Of a DNA stretch of 64,000 nt, positions 13,454-25,133 are shown in pieces. The stretch is from Baylisascaris procyonis (lineage: Eukaryota > Nematoda > Chromadorea > Rhabditida > Ascarididae). A program made the translations under genes and the position numbers. Location: assembly GCA_037389465.1 (NCBI GenBank), contig JAZARR010000230.1:2790001-2854000 (forward strand). The letters are read 5' to 3'. The first letter of the stretch is position 1, and each line of letters begins with the position of its first letter. The notes under the pieces are model-generated. The model was not told where the DNA came from and made no database searches. It saw only the letters and a program-made list of their open reading frames with translations.

Positions 13454-16400
13454 GATCCATTCGGTCAACGTTATGTCTATCATTTAAGTAATGCTATTAA
13501 AGAAGAGTTGAGATTTGAAAATTTCAATGCGTTTAGCATTTTCCATTTGAAGGTCTTATTGAAATGATGCAACAAATGTGCTCACTAATAATCGCCCTTT
13601 TTTATTCCCCATAGAAAACGATTCGAATATATAACACTTTGCTTCCGATACTTCTTTTTTTTTCTGTCAACTTTGCCGTGAAAAGTATAATTGAAAGTAG
13701 ATTTATGAAATTTCAGCAGTTGTGAAAGCATTCAAAATGATGAATATTTTCAGCTCAACCAAACCCGAACCCGCAAAGAGCGTTTATTACGGTTTATATT
13801 GCGGAAACGGCCATGCGTATCGTTACTGATCATTGAATCAGTACTGATGGTACTCCTAGGTATCGCTTGCTATTTCCTCTTCATGAAGGACCTCCGAATT
13901 TTGGTAATGTCAATCGGTATTTCATACATGAGATTCCACTTATTCATATAAGAACATCTAGAGTAATATATGTGGGAAATAGTGAATGCAACGTTTTCTT
14001 CGAATTATTCGGATTGCAGTGAAATTTTTGCAACATCCGGATGCCATTTTTGCATTCTTTCATCTAAGAATATTGCATTTGCAACTCCATTAATTGTTAT
14101 TCTTTTTCATTGAGCAACACAATGTTTCATTAAATAATGATTTCGGCATAAGGTTTTGTGCGGCTATCGCAAATTCAAAATAAATTCTCTATTCACTATT
14201 TGTTCTACATATATCGTCTCCTCCTCGCAAGTTTCTTTTGCTCCACCCACCTCTCTACAGCTCCTTCTTCTGTCTGTCCAACCCTCTTCTGACTCCTTCC
14301 CCACCCTCCTTCCTATCACCCCACCACCCACTCTTCCTAGTTTTCAAATCAACAACGTATTTAAGCAGATGCATATCATACATCATAGGTACCACAAGAA
14401 GTAAATTTAAAAAACGGAAGAAAAGAAGTGTATGATTTCGGGCAATGCAGAAGCAATTATGAACTTCGAAAACAACTTTTAAGTGAGCAGTCACGCTCGC
14501 TAATATAACGTTAATTAATTTCTAACAACATTACAGCATTCTCAGTGGAAATTCATTTTTTTATCAATGAAGTCCAGGCAGAAAAAAATTGCTGATGAGA
14601 TATTTGATCGCTAGATGCATATCCTCTTCTTCCGCTAAAATTTTATATAATAGCAAGTTAGAATTAAATTCCTTTATGGCTGTTGCAAAATTATTTACAC
14701 CTCGGATTCAAATAAACCCATAATTCAAATCAATAAAATTGTTCGTATTCGTCCAAAAATCAATTCATATTCACCTTGAAATGGCCATGCAAGAGATAAC
14801 CGGTGCCACTTCTATCCTTGTTATATTGGGTATCTTCCAAAATTACCCATTCTATTGTCTATATGCATCACTTCACGATAAGCGAACAACCGATCAAATG
14901 AGCTAATATTTGATGCATTAGAAGAAGATACCAGAAAAGGCACTGGTCACGAAGGAAGCATTCTTTTTAGTAGCCTTTTACCTTCGCTTTATTTGTAATA
15001 AAAGATGTACTGCTAGCAATCACATCAACATTAAACTTGTTGCAATAAACACTTCTCATCCTTTCATTTAACATCGACATGGGCATGATCCTATTTAATG
15101 ATGCATCACCTCTGCTCTTGTACAAAGGTGCCATTTGATGACGTATATGTCATCTTTTTAGATATCTCCACCGTATTTAAAAAGAAGCTTCTAATCGGTT
15201 TTTGATTGCTATCGAGGAAAAATTTTTGTGAAAATGGGCAAAAATCCTTCGAGGAAATTTTTCTTCGCGCCTCTATTGAATGCTGAAAGATCGCTTATGT
15301 GGAATAATTTCATAGAATGAACACGAGAAAATCAAAAGGGAGAACAAGATGCTCGATGGATATAAGGCTTATAGGCCGTTCATGGGATGCGTTTATGAGG
15401 TCGATGGAGATGGACTCTATGACACGGTTTCTATTATCATTTATCACTTCTTTTGTAAGGTTGTGAAAGCGAGAAAGAGTGAAGATGCAGTGTTGCAGCG
15501 TTTAATTTAGTATGATAGCGCGTTGCCCATTATAAGCTCCAATGATCATCTCTAAAGAGGCACTTCATTTTTTCATCCGCGATATTATGAGTGCAACCAT
15601 CTCGTCCACCACCACCTCCCCTCTTCTTACAGACTACACTGAAGGTGAAGAGTTATTCATGATGTTTACAGATCTTTTGAATGTTGATTTACATTTTACG
15701 ATCTATTAGCAATGCCTCAAAGGATACAATTAAGAGAATAGGGATACTTACATAATACTATGGAAATTTCTTGATCTCATAGACTTGGATATCTATGCTC
15801 GAAGAATCAATACGTTTGCGCAACATAGGCAAAACTATTATGGGCACAACGGCCTTTATTTTCAATAACTTCAATCAAGTGACCTTTCTTGCCCGAACTA
15901 TCCGAATATCACCCAATAGAATACTCCAACACTCGTGAAAACCACACAACTAGCTAGATTTCTCAATCAACCAAATGATATAGTACTAACTATTTACTCG
16001 TTTCCCATTTTTCGATATATCATCCACACAACCATACATTTCCGGATGTGGTGTCAATCGGCTCATGATAAAGAGCCAACTAATATTTTCATGACCGCTT
16101 GATTAAGGAGAGAAAACAGGTAATAATAATCTGCACTTTGAGAAGCAATCATATAGTAATATTTAACTGAGAAAAAATCTGCTCTTGCATTTGTACTTTA
16201 TGCGAGAATATACTGCCTCATCATACAAATACCTCAGAGGAACTGTATTGATGACAATGACGAGCGTGCATTTATGAAGAAAGTATACAACGTGAAGAAA
16301 GGAAAAAATTGCATACGTCGTGTGGATTATGTAAGCGATCTATTTTCCACAATATTTTAATTGCTCATTTATGGATTATATGCTTTAAGTTAGCTGCATA

Positions 16401-18661
16401 ACATATGGAGAATGTATTATTAATCGTTGCAATAATCAAACAACGATATGCTAGAACGAATATTTAATTGCGTTCATTTCTCTTATCGAAAATGAAAAAC
16501 TCAACAAAATTCAATAATTCAAAAGAATATAACGTTAAAGAAAAATTCAGAACTTAAAAATTTTCACTAAACTTGAATTATTATGTGAGAAAATATATGC
16601 GTTTTTATTGATAACAGGTACAACAGTATATTTAAGATTGAAAGGGAAAATAATGCAAAGCAAATAAGTAGGTATAATGATCGATAGCGCTAACTATGAC
16701 AGGAAACGATTTTCCCTCAAATGCAATCGGCAAACCCTTGGGCAAATACGATTGCGAAATCGTCCAAAATTCAGTATTTTAAATACAATTTGTTCGACAA
16801 CTTTGAGCGGATAATTGGAATAGAATTCTCAGTGTAGTTTCCAATTTCAACTGGACAATGGCACTTAATATGATGACCTTTGCTGGTTAGATGAGTTACA
16901 TGCGGGAATGAGTCCCAAGTGTGCAATTCTTAAATTAGGCCCTTTTAGCGACTTTTGCAAACAGTGGGAAAACTTTGGATAAAGCCCAGATAAGGCAAAT
17001 CACAAACTGCATAGAGTGAGGATTAACGTGGATGGTTTGGTGCACGATGCAATTGAATTTACCTTCCTCAGGTGCTGGCCTAAACTATTTTATGTTAGTT
17101 CGTGGGCAGATATAAAAAAATGAGTTAAAGTGGCGATAAGAGAATATTTCTTCACAGAGGAATAAAGAAGACTGCAAGGTTAAAAGGAGGTTACAAGCGG
17201 ATTCTGAAAGGAAATAACAGCATGATTTTCGTCTACCAAATTCTCATATGGGGGTGCATCTTTAATTTTCATATCACGTTGATTAAGCTTCACTCTGAAA
17301 TAATATTCTGCAAAAAACGAAACATCTCTGAGAATAATTCATTCTTGCAGGTACCTTGTAATCTCAGACAAAGCAAAACATACAACTTCAACGTTAAACA
17401 TCTAGAACAATTTCCGCAATGTGCTGGCATACGACGTGTGAATATTTCAACTGTGATTACGGCTCGCACTTATATATATGTGAGTTGTATCAGCATCTAT
17501 GAAAATATTTTCTTAAAGAAAACTTTTTTTGATTCTGTTTTTACTAATCGGATCTTCAATTAATACCGAATTGCGAAAATAGTAGAGAGACAGAAGGTTG
17601 GAGAGAAAGTAGTCGCAAAAGATGAGAATCCTTTCAGGCTGAAATATTCACTAATGATGCTAGTAGTGCAATTTGTTGCGATAATGCGAAAGGAGGTGAA
17701 ATTCCACTGAAATATTGCTGATTACTAGCGATTTGTCACTTCGATATACGTAGAATGACGTATTACCTCAAGACGATAATATTTCTGAAAGCCCGTCGAG
17801 GTATTTCAGGCACCATCGCTCGATATGAATAAATATCGCAACAGAATCCTTCGAGTAAAAGATTTCTATATAAGATGTCCAATCTGTATGCTCTACTCTC
17901 GATTTGAAGAGTAAGATCAAACTATTTTGCTCATTTTTTGAATTTAATCTAAATGAACAAAATAATTCTAAGTAAATGCCAGCTTATAAACTTTTCATTA
18001 CGGTATTAAATCTGTGTAAAACACATTTAACCAATATATAGCATTAAAAGCACTGAAATCACCGCTGAGCTTTTTGGTTCGATTTTAAACGGCATATGCT
18101 CACTGCAAATCTACTTCTTCATGTGTCGAATCGTCTACTAGCACTTTCTTCCTATCCTCATTCCCATTCCAATCCCATTCCATCTTCATATCATGTGGTA
18201 TACGATGTTTGACCATTTCTATAAGTTTGTTATAACCAATATTTCATTCCATGATCCCTTTTACCGAAATGAATACGAGCATTCAAAAAAAGCAACTTGC
18301 GAATACATGTACTGTTTTTGCAAAACCGATTATGACTTATGGATGTATCTTTGCATCTTAATAAATATGCAAAAATATTTTGGCGGTCTTTTTTTGCGTT
18401 GATTATTGACACCTATTTGTTGAATGTTGAAAATGTTGAACTGCGAATACGAATCATTCAATTCGATTCGTTGAAGCAATTTTGAATTACAGGAAAGGGA
18501 ACGTCGAAATGAATAGAACGAGATGTGCACGTGATATCAAAACAATAATGGAAGGATGGCCCGAAATAGCGCGTTATTGTGACGAAGAACAAGTGCATGA
18601 AGTGCCACAATATTGTGGTCTCTACAAGAAGACAATCACGCATCTATTAGGACGATTCTGA
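13451..18661 (+). CDS. Unrecognised type II membrane protein with ten-cysteine ectodomain (plus-strand copy)
   Basis: Seven exons are proposed: 13451-13552, 13754-13903, 15316-15426, 16238-16330, 17351-17479, 17810-17910 and 18493-18661, giving about 284 residues. The first exon (MDPFGQRYVYHL...) follows an acceptor that ends two bases before the ATG and has a weaker donor (AAG/GTCTTA). The second exon carries RKERLLRFILRKRPC and then the membrane span VSLLIIESVLMVLLGIACYF. A stalk and a ten-cysteine ectodomain follow, with sequons NIS and NRT and the terminal CARDIKT..GWP..CDE..P..C motif. All ten ectodomain cysteines match the minus-strand copy. The third exon's donor (ACG/GTTTCT) is weak; I chose it because it fits the paralogue's length and adds no eleventh cysteine. 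An AATAAA lies about 25 nt after the stop. Function unknown. Confidence 0.72.
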
Positions 18662-20133
18662 ATAGAGTTTGTTTTTTAATTAATGAATAAATTTCCTCAT
18701 GTTGAATGCCTCTTTTGTTTGTTTCTAATGCTCATTTATAATTGCGTCAATCTATCATTTGTATCGATTTCTCAACATATTATAAATGCCATTTGCTTAT
18801 GATGCATCGAAATAAACTGTTCGAATTTGTGATTGGGATCTGGCGATTACTGATGTCAACCACATAGTAGATATATGGCTTAAAGCCATAAATCCAAATT
18901 CAGCTACGCCTAAAGCAAGCACGCTCATTTTGTAACACTGAAAGCCAGCACAACTGTGCTCTGGACACCTTTCCACAAAGCATTTTCCTAACATGTACGT
19001 TCCGGTCAGAAAACGCTTCCTTACGGTTTGCCTCTAACAGATCCGCCGATGAATAGTGTTCTTTTCCATTTGCGCTACTATTTAAAAAAAAAAAATTACA
19101 AATGCAGCCCAAATCAGACGAAGAAAACTAAACGCAGTACAGCGATTGCTGATGAAAGACATGAAGTGGAACGATTGTTCAAGATGTTTTGTTGAATAGT
19201 CAAGTTTTATTCTCTGTAAAAAAAAATGTTTGGAAGATGCACCTAAAATTGAATGAAATTGAAGTAAAGACAAATTCAGTCTAATTCACAGCAGTTTTTA
19301 AACATCAATTACCGCATACTTCAAAATGTAAACAAAATAAAGAGGCATTACATTTATAAAACTCAAATAAAGCAATGAAAGATGAAAAAGTTGGCCCATT
19401 TTGGAAATACTTCGCATCAATAATCATAACATCACCTGCATTTATAAAATATGCAAAATAGTATCCTCAAAATTGTGCATCTGAAGGATAAGAGAGTGGT
19501 AAACAATGCATAAAACTTTTTACTCCCTCAGTGGAACATGTAACAAATCAAATCAGTACTTAAGCGATCAATGATCAGCACCGTATCGCGATTAGCGACC
19601 ACAAATGATCTATCTACAGCACATGGGTATTCTTCATTATAATCAATATTCGTTACTGAGTGCAAGCACGCGATGTTATATGAAGCAATAAGCGAGAACA
19701 TCTCCCCAATTTTAAGTAAACGGATACGCAAAATTTGACTATAAAAGAATATTGCGACAATAAGATCACATAAAGCAAACACGAATGCCTCATTCAAATA
19801 TGTTTACAATAACAGAGTTCCTGATGAACCTGCATCGATAAAGATAAAACCGTTATTATTCCACGTTTTATCTCCCTCTCCAATGTGGGGGAAAATGCAA
19901 ACATCTAAGCTTAAAGAAAAGGAAAGAAATAGGTAAGGAGGGACTGAGGTGTCCGCTTAATCCTGCTTCGATGTTGCGCATTCCATATTTCTTTTTTTCC
20001 ATATTCCTTTTAAAATAAAAGGGACAAGACAACAGAGTTTTGTGCGTAATATTTGTACATGAAGCTCTGCTGCATATATGACACAAACATGTCCAGTAGG
20101 AAATAAAAGGCCGAAGAATTAGTACTGATGTTT
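18662..20133. other. Region between the plus-strand paralogue and RNase H1 (convergent 3' ends)
   Basis: This interval lies between the 3' ends of two convergent genes. It contains an AATAAA near 18686 serving the plus-strand gene. Minus-strand open frames at 18797-19112 (two overlapping frames with several cysteines) and 19528-19738 look mildly protein-like but have no family match. A poly-A run lies near 19084. Confidence 0.35.
19528..19738 (-). other. Candidate minus-strand terminal exon
   Basis: A TTCTTTTATAG acceptor opens a 70-codon frame (about 69 residues plus stop) ending at 19528. The product has a balanced composition (YNEEYPCAVDRSFVVANRDT, then VLIIDRLSTD). It sits about 400 bp downstream of the RNase H1 stop on the same strand. 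I found no start exon and recognise no family; a chance open frame cannot be excluded. Confidence 0.2.
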
Positions 20134-23100
20134 CTATGCGACATATCTAAGCGCACCGTTGCGAGCTAACTCATCGGCCTTTTCATTGCCATAAATACCC
20201 GCATGACCTGCGACATGTTTGAATTGGACCTGAAATAAAACCAATTTATACGGTTAATAAAATACCATTCGTAAAGGTAGTACTGAAAAGCGCTTTGGCT
20301 TTAGCATTTTTGAGACATTCAACCCTAGGCCCACTTTACCTTTACACTCTCTCAAATTTATAGCACAATCCCAACTGCCCCTCACAAATTATAGTTCCAG
20401 GGTTTTAGTGCATCTTCGAGAAGAAAACTACAGGTTACTTCCTGCTCGGTTTTACAGATTCCTGCGCAGTGTAAATGACGTTATAATTTTACAGTTTTAT
20501 TGTCCTCGATCAGACAACGGGAAAAAAGATCAAAAAGACAAACGACAGAAAACTACTGTGAGTCAGTGTGTTAGTGTTCGAGAAAACTGCTTTTATTTTA
20601 TGCTCAGATCGATTAAAAAAAAAAACATAACTAATACACTCAGCTCTATAGAAAACTGAAATAAAATTATCAGTTGGTGGAGCAAATAAATATTTTTGTT
20701 CAGTGCTTCAAAGTAATTTTCAAGAATATTTTCCGACATAAAAGCATCCTCAACACATAGTTAATTGCTCTGAACAAACATATGATAGTCTTTGGAACTT
20801 GAACATACAGAAAAAGATGCTACTCTTTACATACAGAGTAGGCACAACGGTTCAGGCAAGACCACCAATACCAGTCCCCCTTTCCGATCCCACACAGCGA
20901 AGTTTCTACCATATTATACAAACCATCAATAGACCTCCGATGCGTAATGTTCAAGGTAACCGACCTTCACTTTGTCGAGCAGTTTGTCCAATTCGACTAT
21001 AAGATCCTTATTCTTTACATCAGCACCATTCGCTGTCTTCCAGCCATTCTTCCTCCAAGTTTTGATCCAAGAATTCATTGACTTGATTAGTAGATTAGAA
21101 TCGGTACAAATTATTAGACGCGAGAATTTCCTTTCACACGCCTGCAGTAGATATTGAATGAAGAAGTGGGTAGGAGGCAAGAGCACTGCAAAGAAGTTTC
21201 ATGATCCCGTTCCTCACCCCTTGCTTTAGCTCTTTAACCGTACTTTTTGAGTATACGAGAAAATACTTCTTTGAATGCTTAGTTTCGCTCTTCTCACGAC
21301 CAAACTGGCTTTATAGTATGTCCCATTAATAAAAACCTATAAAAGACTATAAGAAGCATGTAATCTTGTGCTAGCGTAGCTGTCTGTACATGTGACCATG
21401 GGGAGCTGTTCTATGAAACAAAAAAGAAACCCATGAATCACACCGTTTTGCTACGACGACGACAATTTGCCAGCATGCTAGTTAAATCACATAATTAAAC
21501 ATACGGTTCGAAGAGCAGTAATGACAGCTGACAACTCGGCACGGTTATTGGTTGCTGGTCCAGATATAAGTGGCTCAGAGACGTTATCGGGATGATCGTC
21601 GCCCCAAAAAACACCGACACCTGCTTTGGCACCATGATGACCATTCGATGAGCAAGCTCCATCAGTGAATACAACCGGTACACCCTCCGATTGCCACTTC
21701 GCTATGTCACTCCTGGAATTGATAGTGATAAAGCATTGCATTCTGCGAATATCCCAAATATTTCATTCAGTATTACGATCGATATTACTGTTATACAATA
21801 TATTTGGTGAACAAGAGAAAGCATAGATATAAAAAAAGATAAGCGCCTTTCCAAGGAATGGCCAAAACCAAGAAAATCTAACAAAGATATGTGGTGATCC
21901 TTTTGTTTTTAAGTAAACTTTTTTTATGAGGCAATAGAAGGTCGTCGAATACAAGAGTGACCAACATCTGCTAATCTTACGAGAACAATCAATAAAGTGA
22001 TGAAAGGAAGGAGGAGAGGTGAAAGGGAAAAAATTCTAGAAAGAATTGCTCCCGCCTCCTCTTTCAATTATGCAAATTACTTTCCATTACATTCGTGAAT
22101 AATCTGCTAAGAAATCGGATACCCAGGAATTCTTCCGGGAAAGCAATCCTTTCCAATATGCATGCTAAACTTCAGCATGATCGATGAAGAATCAATTACC
22201 CAATTTGTTTCAAATCTTTTGTTGTCGAGCTTACTTCATTCGAATTTTTCTTCTTATGGATAAAGCCAGCTGCAGCCGTACTATTTGAGGCAACTGATCG
22301 AAAACCTTAAACAAATATAATAAAACGACTGAAGAGAACGTAAAAGGTAACAACGATGAGTGATGTGAACAAGCTTACATCTATAATGTTTCTAACGACA
22401 TTAGCTGAGTATATAAATAAGGTGACCTTTCGAGGATGTGGGGGGATAGGAGGAGAGGATAGAGGATGGACTTTGAAAAGATTGCAGGTGGCAAATTGAA
22501 CTTCCACTTTCTTCCAAGTCCCTTCTCTTCGTTTATACAGAATTTGTTGAAGGCAACATAATATTAGCTAAGAGCGCAAACAGTCTGGCTTGCGTAGGTA
22601 CACTGTGGAGAGTAAGGTGGACATATTGATGCGTTGCAAAAAGGGATTCTCACAACGGTACAAAATAAGCGAATATAAACATCCCGAAGGCTTTACGAAG
22701 TAAAACTAAATATTTCCAGTTTTAAAGCAAAACAATTCGAAACAAATCAGTAGTCACTCAAGACTTTCCTGGAAATTCTATAATCTATCTAGCGATGGTA
22801 ATAGTGCAACATCAGGAGATTGGTTCACAAAACGATGAGGGCTTCTAAGGGATCTGATATCACTATATAACTAATTCTACATGCATCTTTTGCAAAAAAA
22901 CCTTTCACAAGTAGGTGACTGCAAGAGGAAATTGAACAATTGCAGAGGGCAAACATCACCTGAAAAAATGACTCAAAAAAGTGTTACCGCTTAATAAGCA
23001 AGTAGTAATTAAATTCATATAAAAAAGAACGAATATACTATTGTTGTTACTACTGCATACAATAAAATTACATACTTATTTTCCCACCATTCGCCGCTAT

Positions 23101-23567
23101 AAAATCCAACGCTTCATGCTCGTTGAGAAACTTCTTATACCTGAAAATGATTTAAATGATAACTGAAAATATCATCGGAACTTTTTTCTTGAAATGGAAA
23201 TTAGTGATTCGGTCTCGTATGGCATATTGTCAGAGTCAGGATTTAATCCTGACGATAGAAAGATCGGTTCAACATAGACCCGATGCCAGTGCCGGTCACC
23301 GTCGAAGTCGAGACCTGCTTCGACGCAAACCTCTCTTTTCATAGCTCACCTTAATTTACGAAAACAATGTTTACGACTCGTTTCCGAAAGTCCGATCTTT
23401 GCTTTCGAAGTTTGCTCTCAATATAGATCAAATAATTAAAACTTAAATAATTGAGTCACAACAAACCTCGCGCCAGCAAATCCTTTCACTTGTTTTTCAC
23501 ATTCTGCCCATGTACGGTAAACACCTGGTTTTGTGCCTCGAGCCACCGCATAATAGGCAATCTTCAT
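20134..23567 (-). CDS. rnh-1.0: Ribonuclease H1 (hybrid-binding domain plus RNase H catalytic domain)
   Basis: Six exons: 23567-23467, 23140-23076, 22305-22200, 21712-21505, 21141-20965 and 20229-20134. Phases agree at every junction and the product is about 250 residues, usual for the family. Exon 1 gives MKIAYYAVARGTKPGVYRTW, the start of the hybrid-binding domain that grips RNA-DNA duplexes. A low-complexity linker (exon 3) leads to the catalytic domain. The four carboxylates are visible: D in VVFTDGAC, E in NNRAELSAV, D in IICTDSNLL and D in GNEKADELA. The catalytic-loop histidine is in HVAGHAG, and NGWKTANG is the usual basic-loop region. The enzyme cleaves RNA in RNA-DNA hybrids (R-loops, primers). 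No mitochondrial presequence is visible before the ATG, so the encoded form is probably nuclear or cytosolic. The gene symbol is by family. Confidence 0.93.
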
Positions 23568-23584
23568 CGTCCTCTCTTGAGTGC

Positions 23585-23605
23585 CTAAACACTAAAAAAA
23601 TTTGT
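23585..23605 (-). promoter_or_regulatory. Probable trans-splice acceptor of RNase H1
   Basis: On the minus strand AATTTTTTTAG ends at 23592. The mature 5' end would begin at 23591, leaving a 24-nt leader before the ATG at 23567-23565. A T-run followed by AG close to the start codon is typical of nematode spliced-leader acceptors. Confidence 0.5.
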
Positions 23606-24802
23606 TACGGCAAACCTTGTATACGGCAACGCATCGAACGCTTAAAAACACTACTGTAGAAGAGGAATCTATGAGTTCTGTGGTTCTGAGCTAAATCCAG
23701 CCTCCGGTAGCGACCGTAAACGGTACCGAACCTAAGCCATGCCGATATACGGACGGACTGAACCGGATGCCAGGATGACCAAACAAGACCGACGCTGGGC
23801 AGCTCATAGGAATCGGTCGGTTTGGCCATTGTACTTTTCCAGCATCAGTCATATTTTGCTTTGGTCTAGTCCTGCATAGTTTCGCTACCATAATTTTGAA
23901 GTGTAACTACATCCGTTACCGCTTATTTAAATCGTCGGATAGAAAAACTCATGGTCGACCTATGCATACCTCTGAGGGAATATTACTTAATTGTTCTGAA
24001 AATGTCGTACGAAGAGGTAGCTCAACTTTCGATACGATGCCTTCACAATAAATAGGGCAGAATTTGTAGGGGTACCGAAAAATCAACGAGAAATTATTCC
24101 AGTTGCTAATGTGTTTTCGTTAAATCTGCTGGCAATTGTCGAACTCAGTACACCAATATATCACATGGCGGATCTACTATATACAAATCTAAGACAGGGG
24201 ATATATATTGTCAATGAAGGATTTGCATTCGAGGCATTTATGTCATTTGGAAGTGCACAATTGCAACGTCCTTTATTCTCATTTGGGTGCACTATGTAAA
24301 ATATTTTGAAACGATTTCATCGCAAATTTACAATTCCCCTTTGAATTGTAAACACTGAACAAAGTAATTTTTCTCTTTTTCTTAAAAAAAAACAAACTAC
24401 TCCCTATCGCAGATGATTAGGTGATGATTTTTCCATACGCCATTTCTCCATACAGTGCCCAAGCATACGGGAATCAAATGCCCGCCCTAAACAAATATGA
24501 ATCAAACACATCCAACAAGTAATGTTTAGCTTCCATTAGCGCCAATAACGTTAGACACGTTGCGTAGACAGAGAGAGGCAGGAAAGTTTTAAATATACTG
24601 CTAGCACTAGGTGCTATTTGGTTGCAATACTGAACTCATCGACCCCTGCGACGAATGTGAGTTACTGCAGATATAAGATTGTCGGTACGCTTGCAGAATT
24701 GCTGCGGAATCGTAAACTGTTGGTACTGAGGCATCACAGAATTAATTGGCATTGGGAGTGTGTACAGTCAGGGCGTTGTTTGAGGTTTGACTATTCCCAT
24801 GA
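23606..24802. other. Divergent intergenic region between RNase H1 and the 89-residue gene
   Basis: Genes on either side are transcribed away from each other, so promoters should lie here. The part at 23690-23880 is more GC-rich than its surroundings and open in two minus-strand frames, without recognisable product. Acceptor-like sites on the plus strand at 24669-24670 and 24695-24696 could define the leader of the gene at 24803. Confidence 0.35.
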
Positions 24803-24810
24803 ATGAGTAG
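24799..24810 (+). promoter_or_regulatory. Four-codon upstream ORF overlapping the start of the 89-residue gene
   Basis: The sequence ATGAATGAGTAG contains a complete minimal upstream ORF (Met-Asn-Glu-stop) at 24799-24810. Its second codon overlaps the main ATG at 24803. If the transcript includes this ATG, ribosomes would either bypass it or reinitiate. Confidence 0.5.
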
Positions 24811-25133
24811 CTCAACCATGATAGGCGGCCTCGTGGACTATCATCCATGGCAACTGAAACGGGCGGATGTAAAGGAAGAAACTGATGATCAAATCATGAA
24901 CCATGACCAAGGACAGTGGCATGAAGGGTATGACTGGAGAGAAGCTGGGCACAGCAAGAAATTTTGCATGTTGGTATGACTTGGCATTCTATTGCTACTG
25001 ATCGAAAAACACAATAAATGCATGTCATTACCAGAAGCTTGGGCATTTCCCTGACGCACTACTGCGTGTTCGGGAATGCCTCGGGCAAAGTGCAGACAAA
25101 ACAGTAACACTGCGTACTCTTCTGCGGCTTTGA
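24803..25133 (+). CDS. Small two-exon gene for an unrecognised 89-residue protein
   Basis: Exon 1 is 24803-24973 and exon 2 is 25035-25133. The intron is only 61 bp, with a GTATGA donor and a CATTACCAG acceptor, and both sides are phase 0. The product starts MSSSTMIGGLVDYHPWQLKR. It continues with an acidic, aromatic middle (QWHEGYDWREAGHSKKFCML) and ends with a leucine- and arginine-rich segment (HFPDALLRVRECLGQS, then TVTLRTLLRL). No signal peptide or membrane span is visible, so it is probably intracellular. An in-frame TGA lies directly before the ATG, which supports this start. An AATAAA lies at 25379-25384. I know no family for it. Antisense and other-frame open stretches of 126-166 codons cover the same DNA, but this frame has the splice signals and the most protein-like composition. 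Confidence 0.55.

Noticed and set aside
15427..15459. Longer version of the third exon of the plus-strand ten-cysteine gene
   Set aside because: Ending at 15459 is in phase but adds an eleventh cysteine and exceeds the paralogue's exon length. It remains possible.
23605..23891. Minus-strand frames in the GC-richer stretch upstream of RNase H1
   Set aside because: Two overlapping frames are open with no motif and no splice junction to the RNase H1 start. The acceptor just before the ATG argues against an upstream coding exon.
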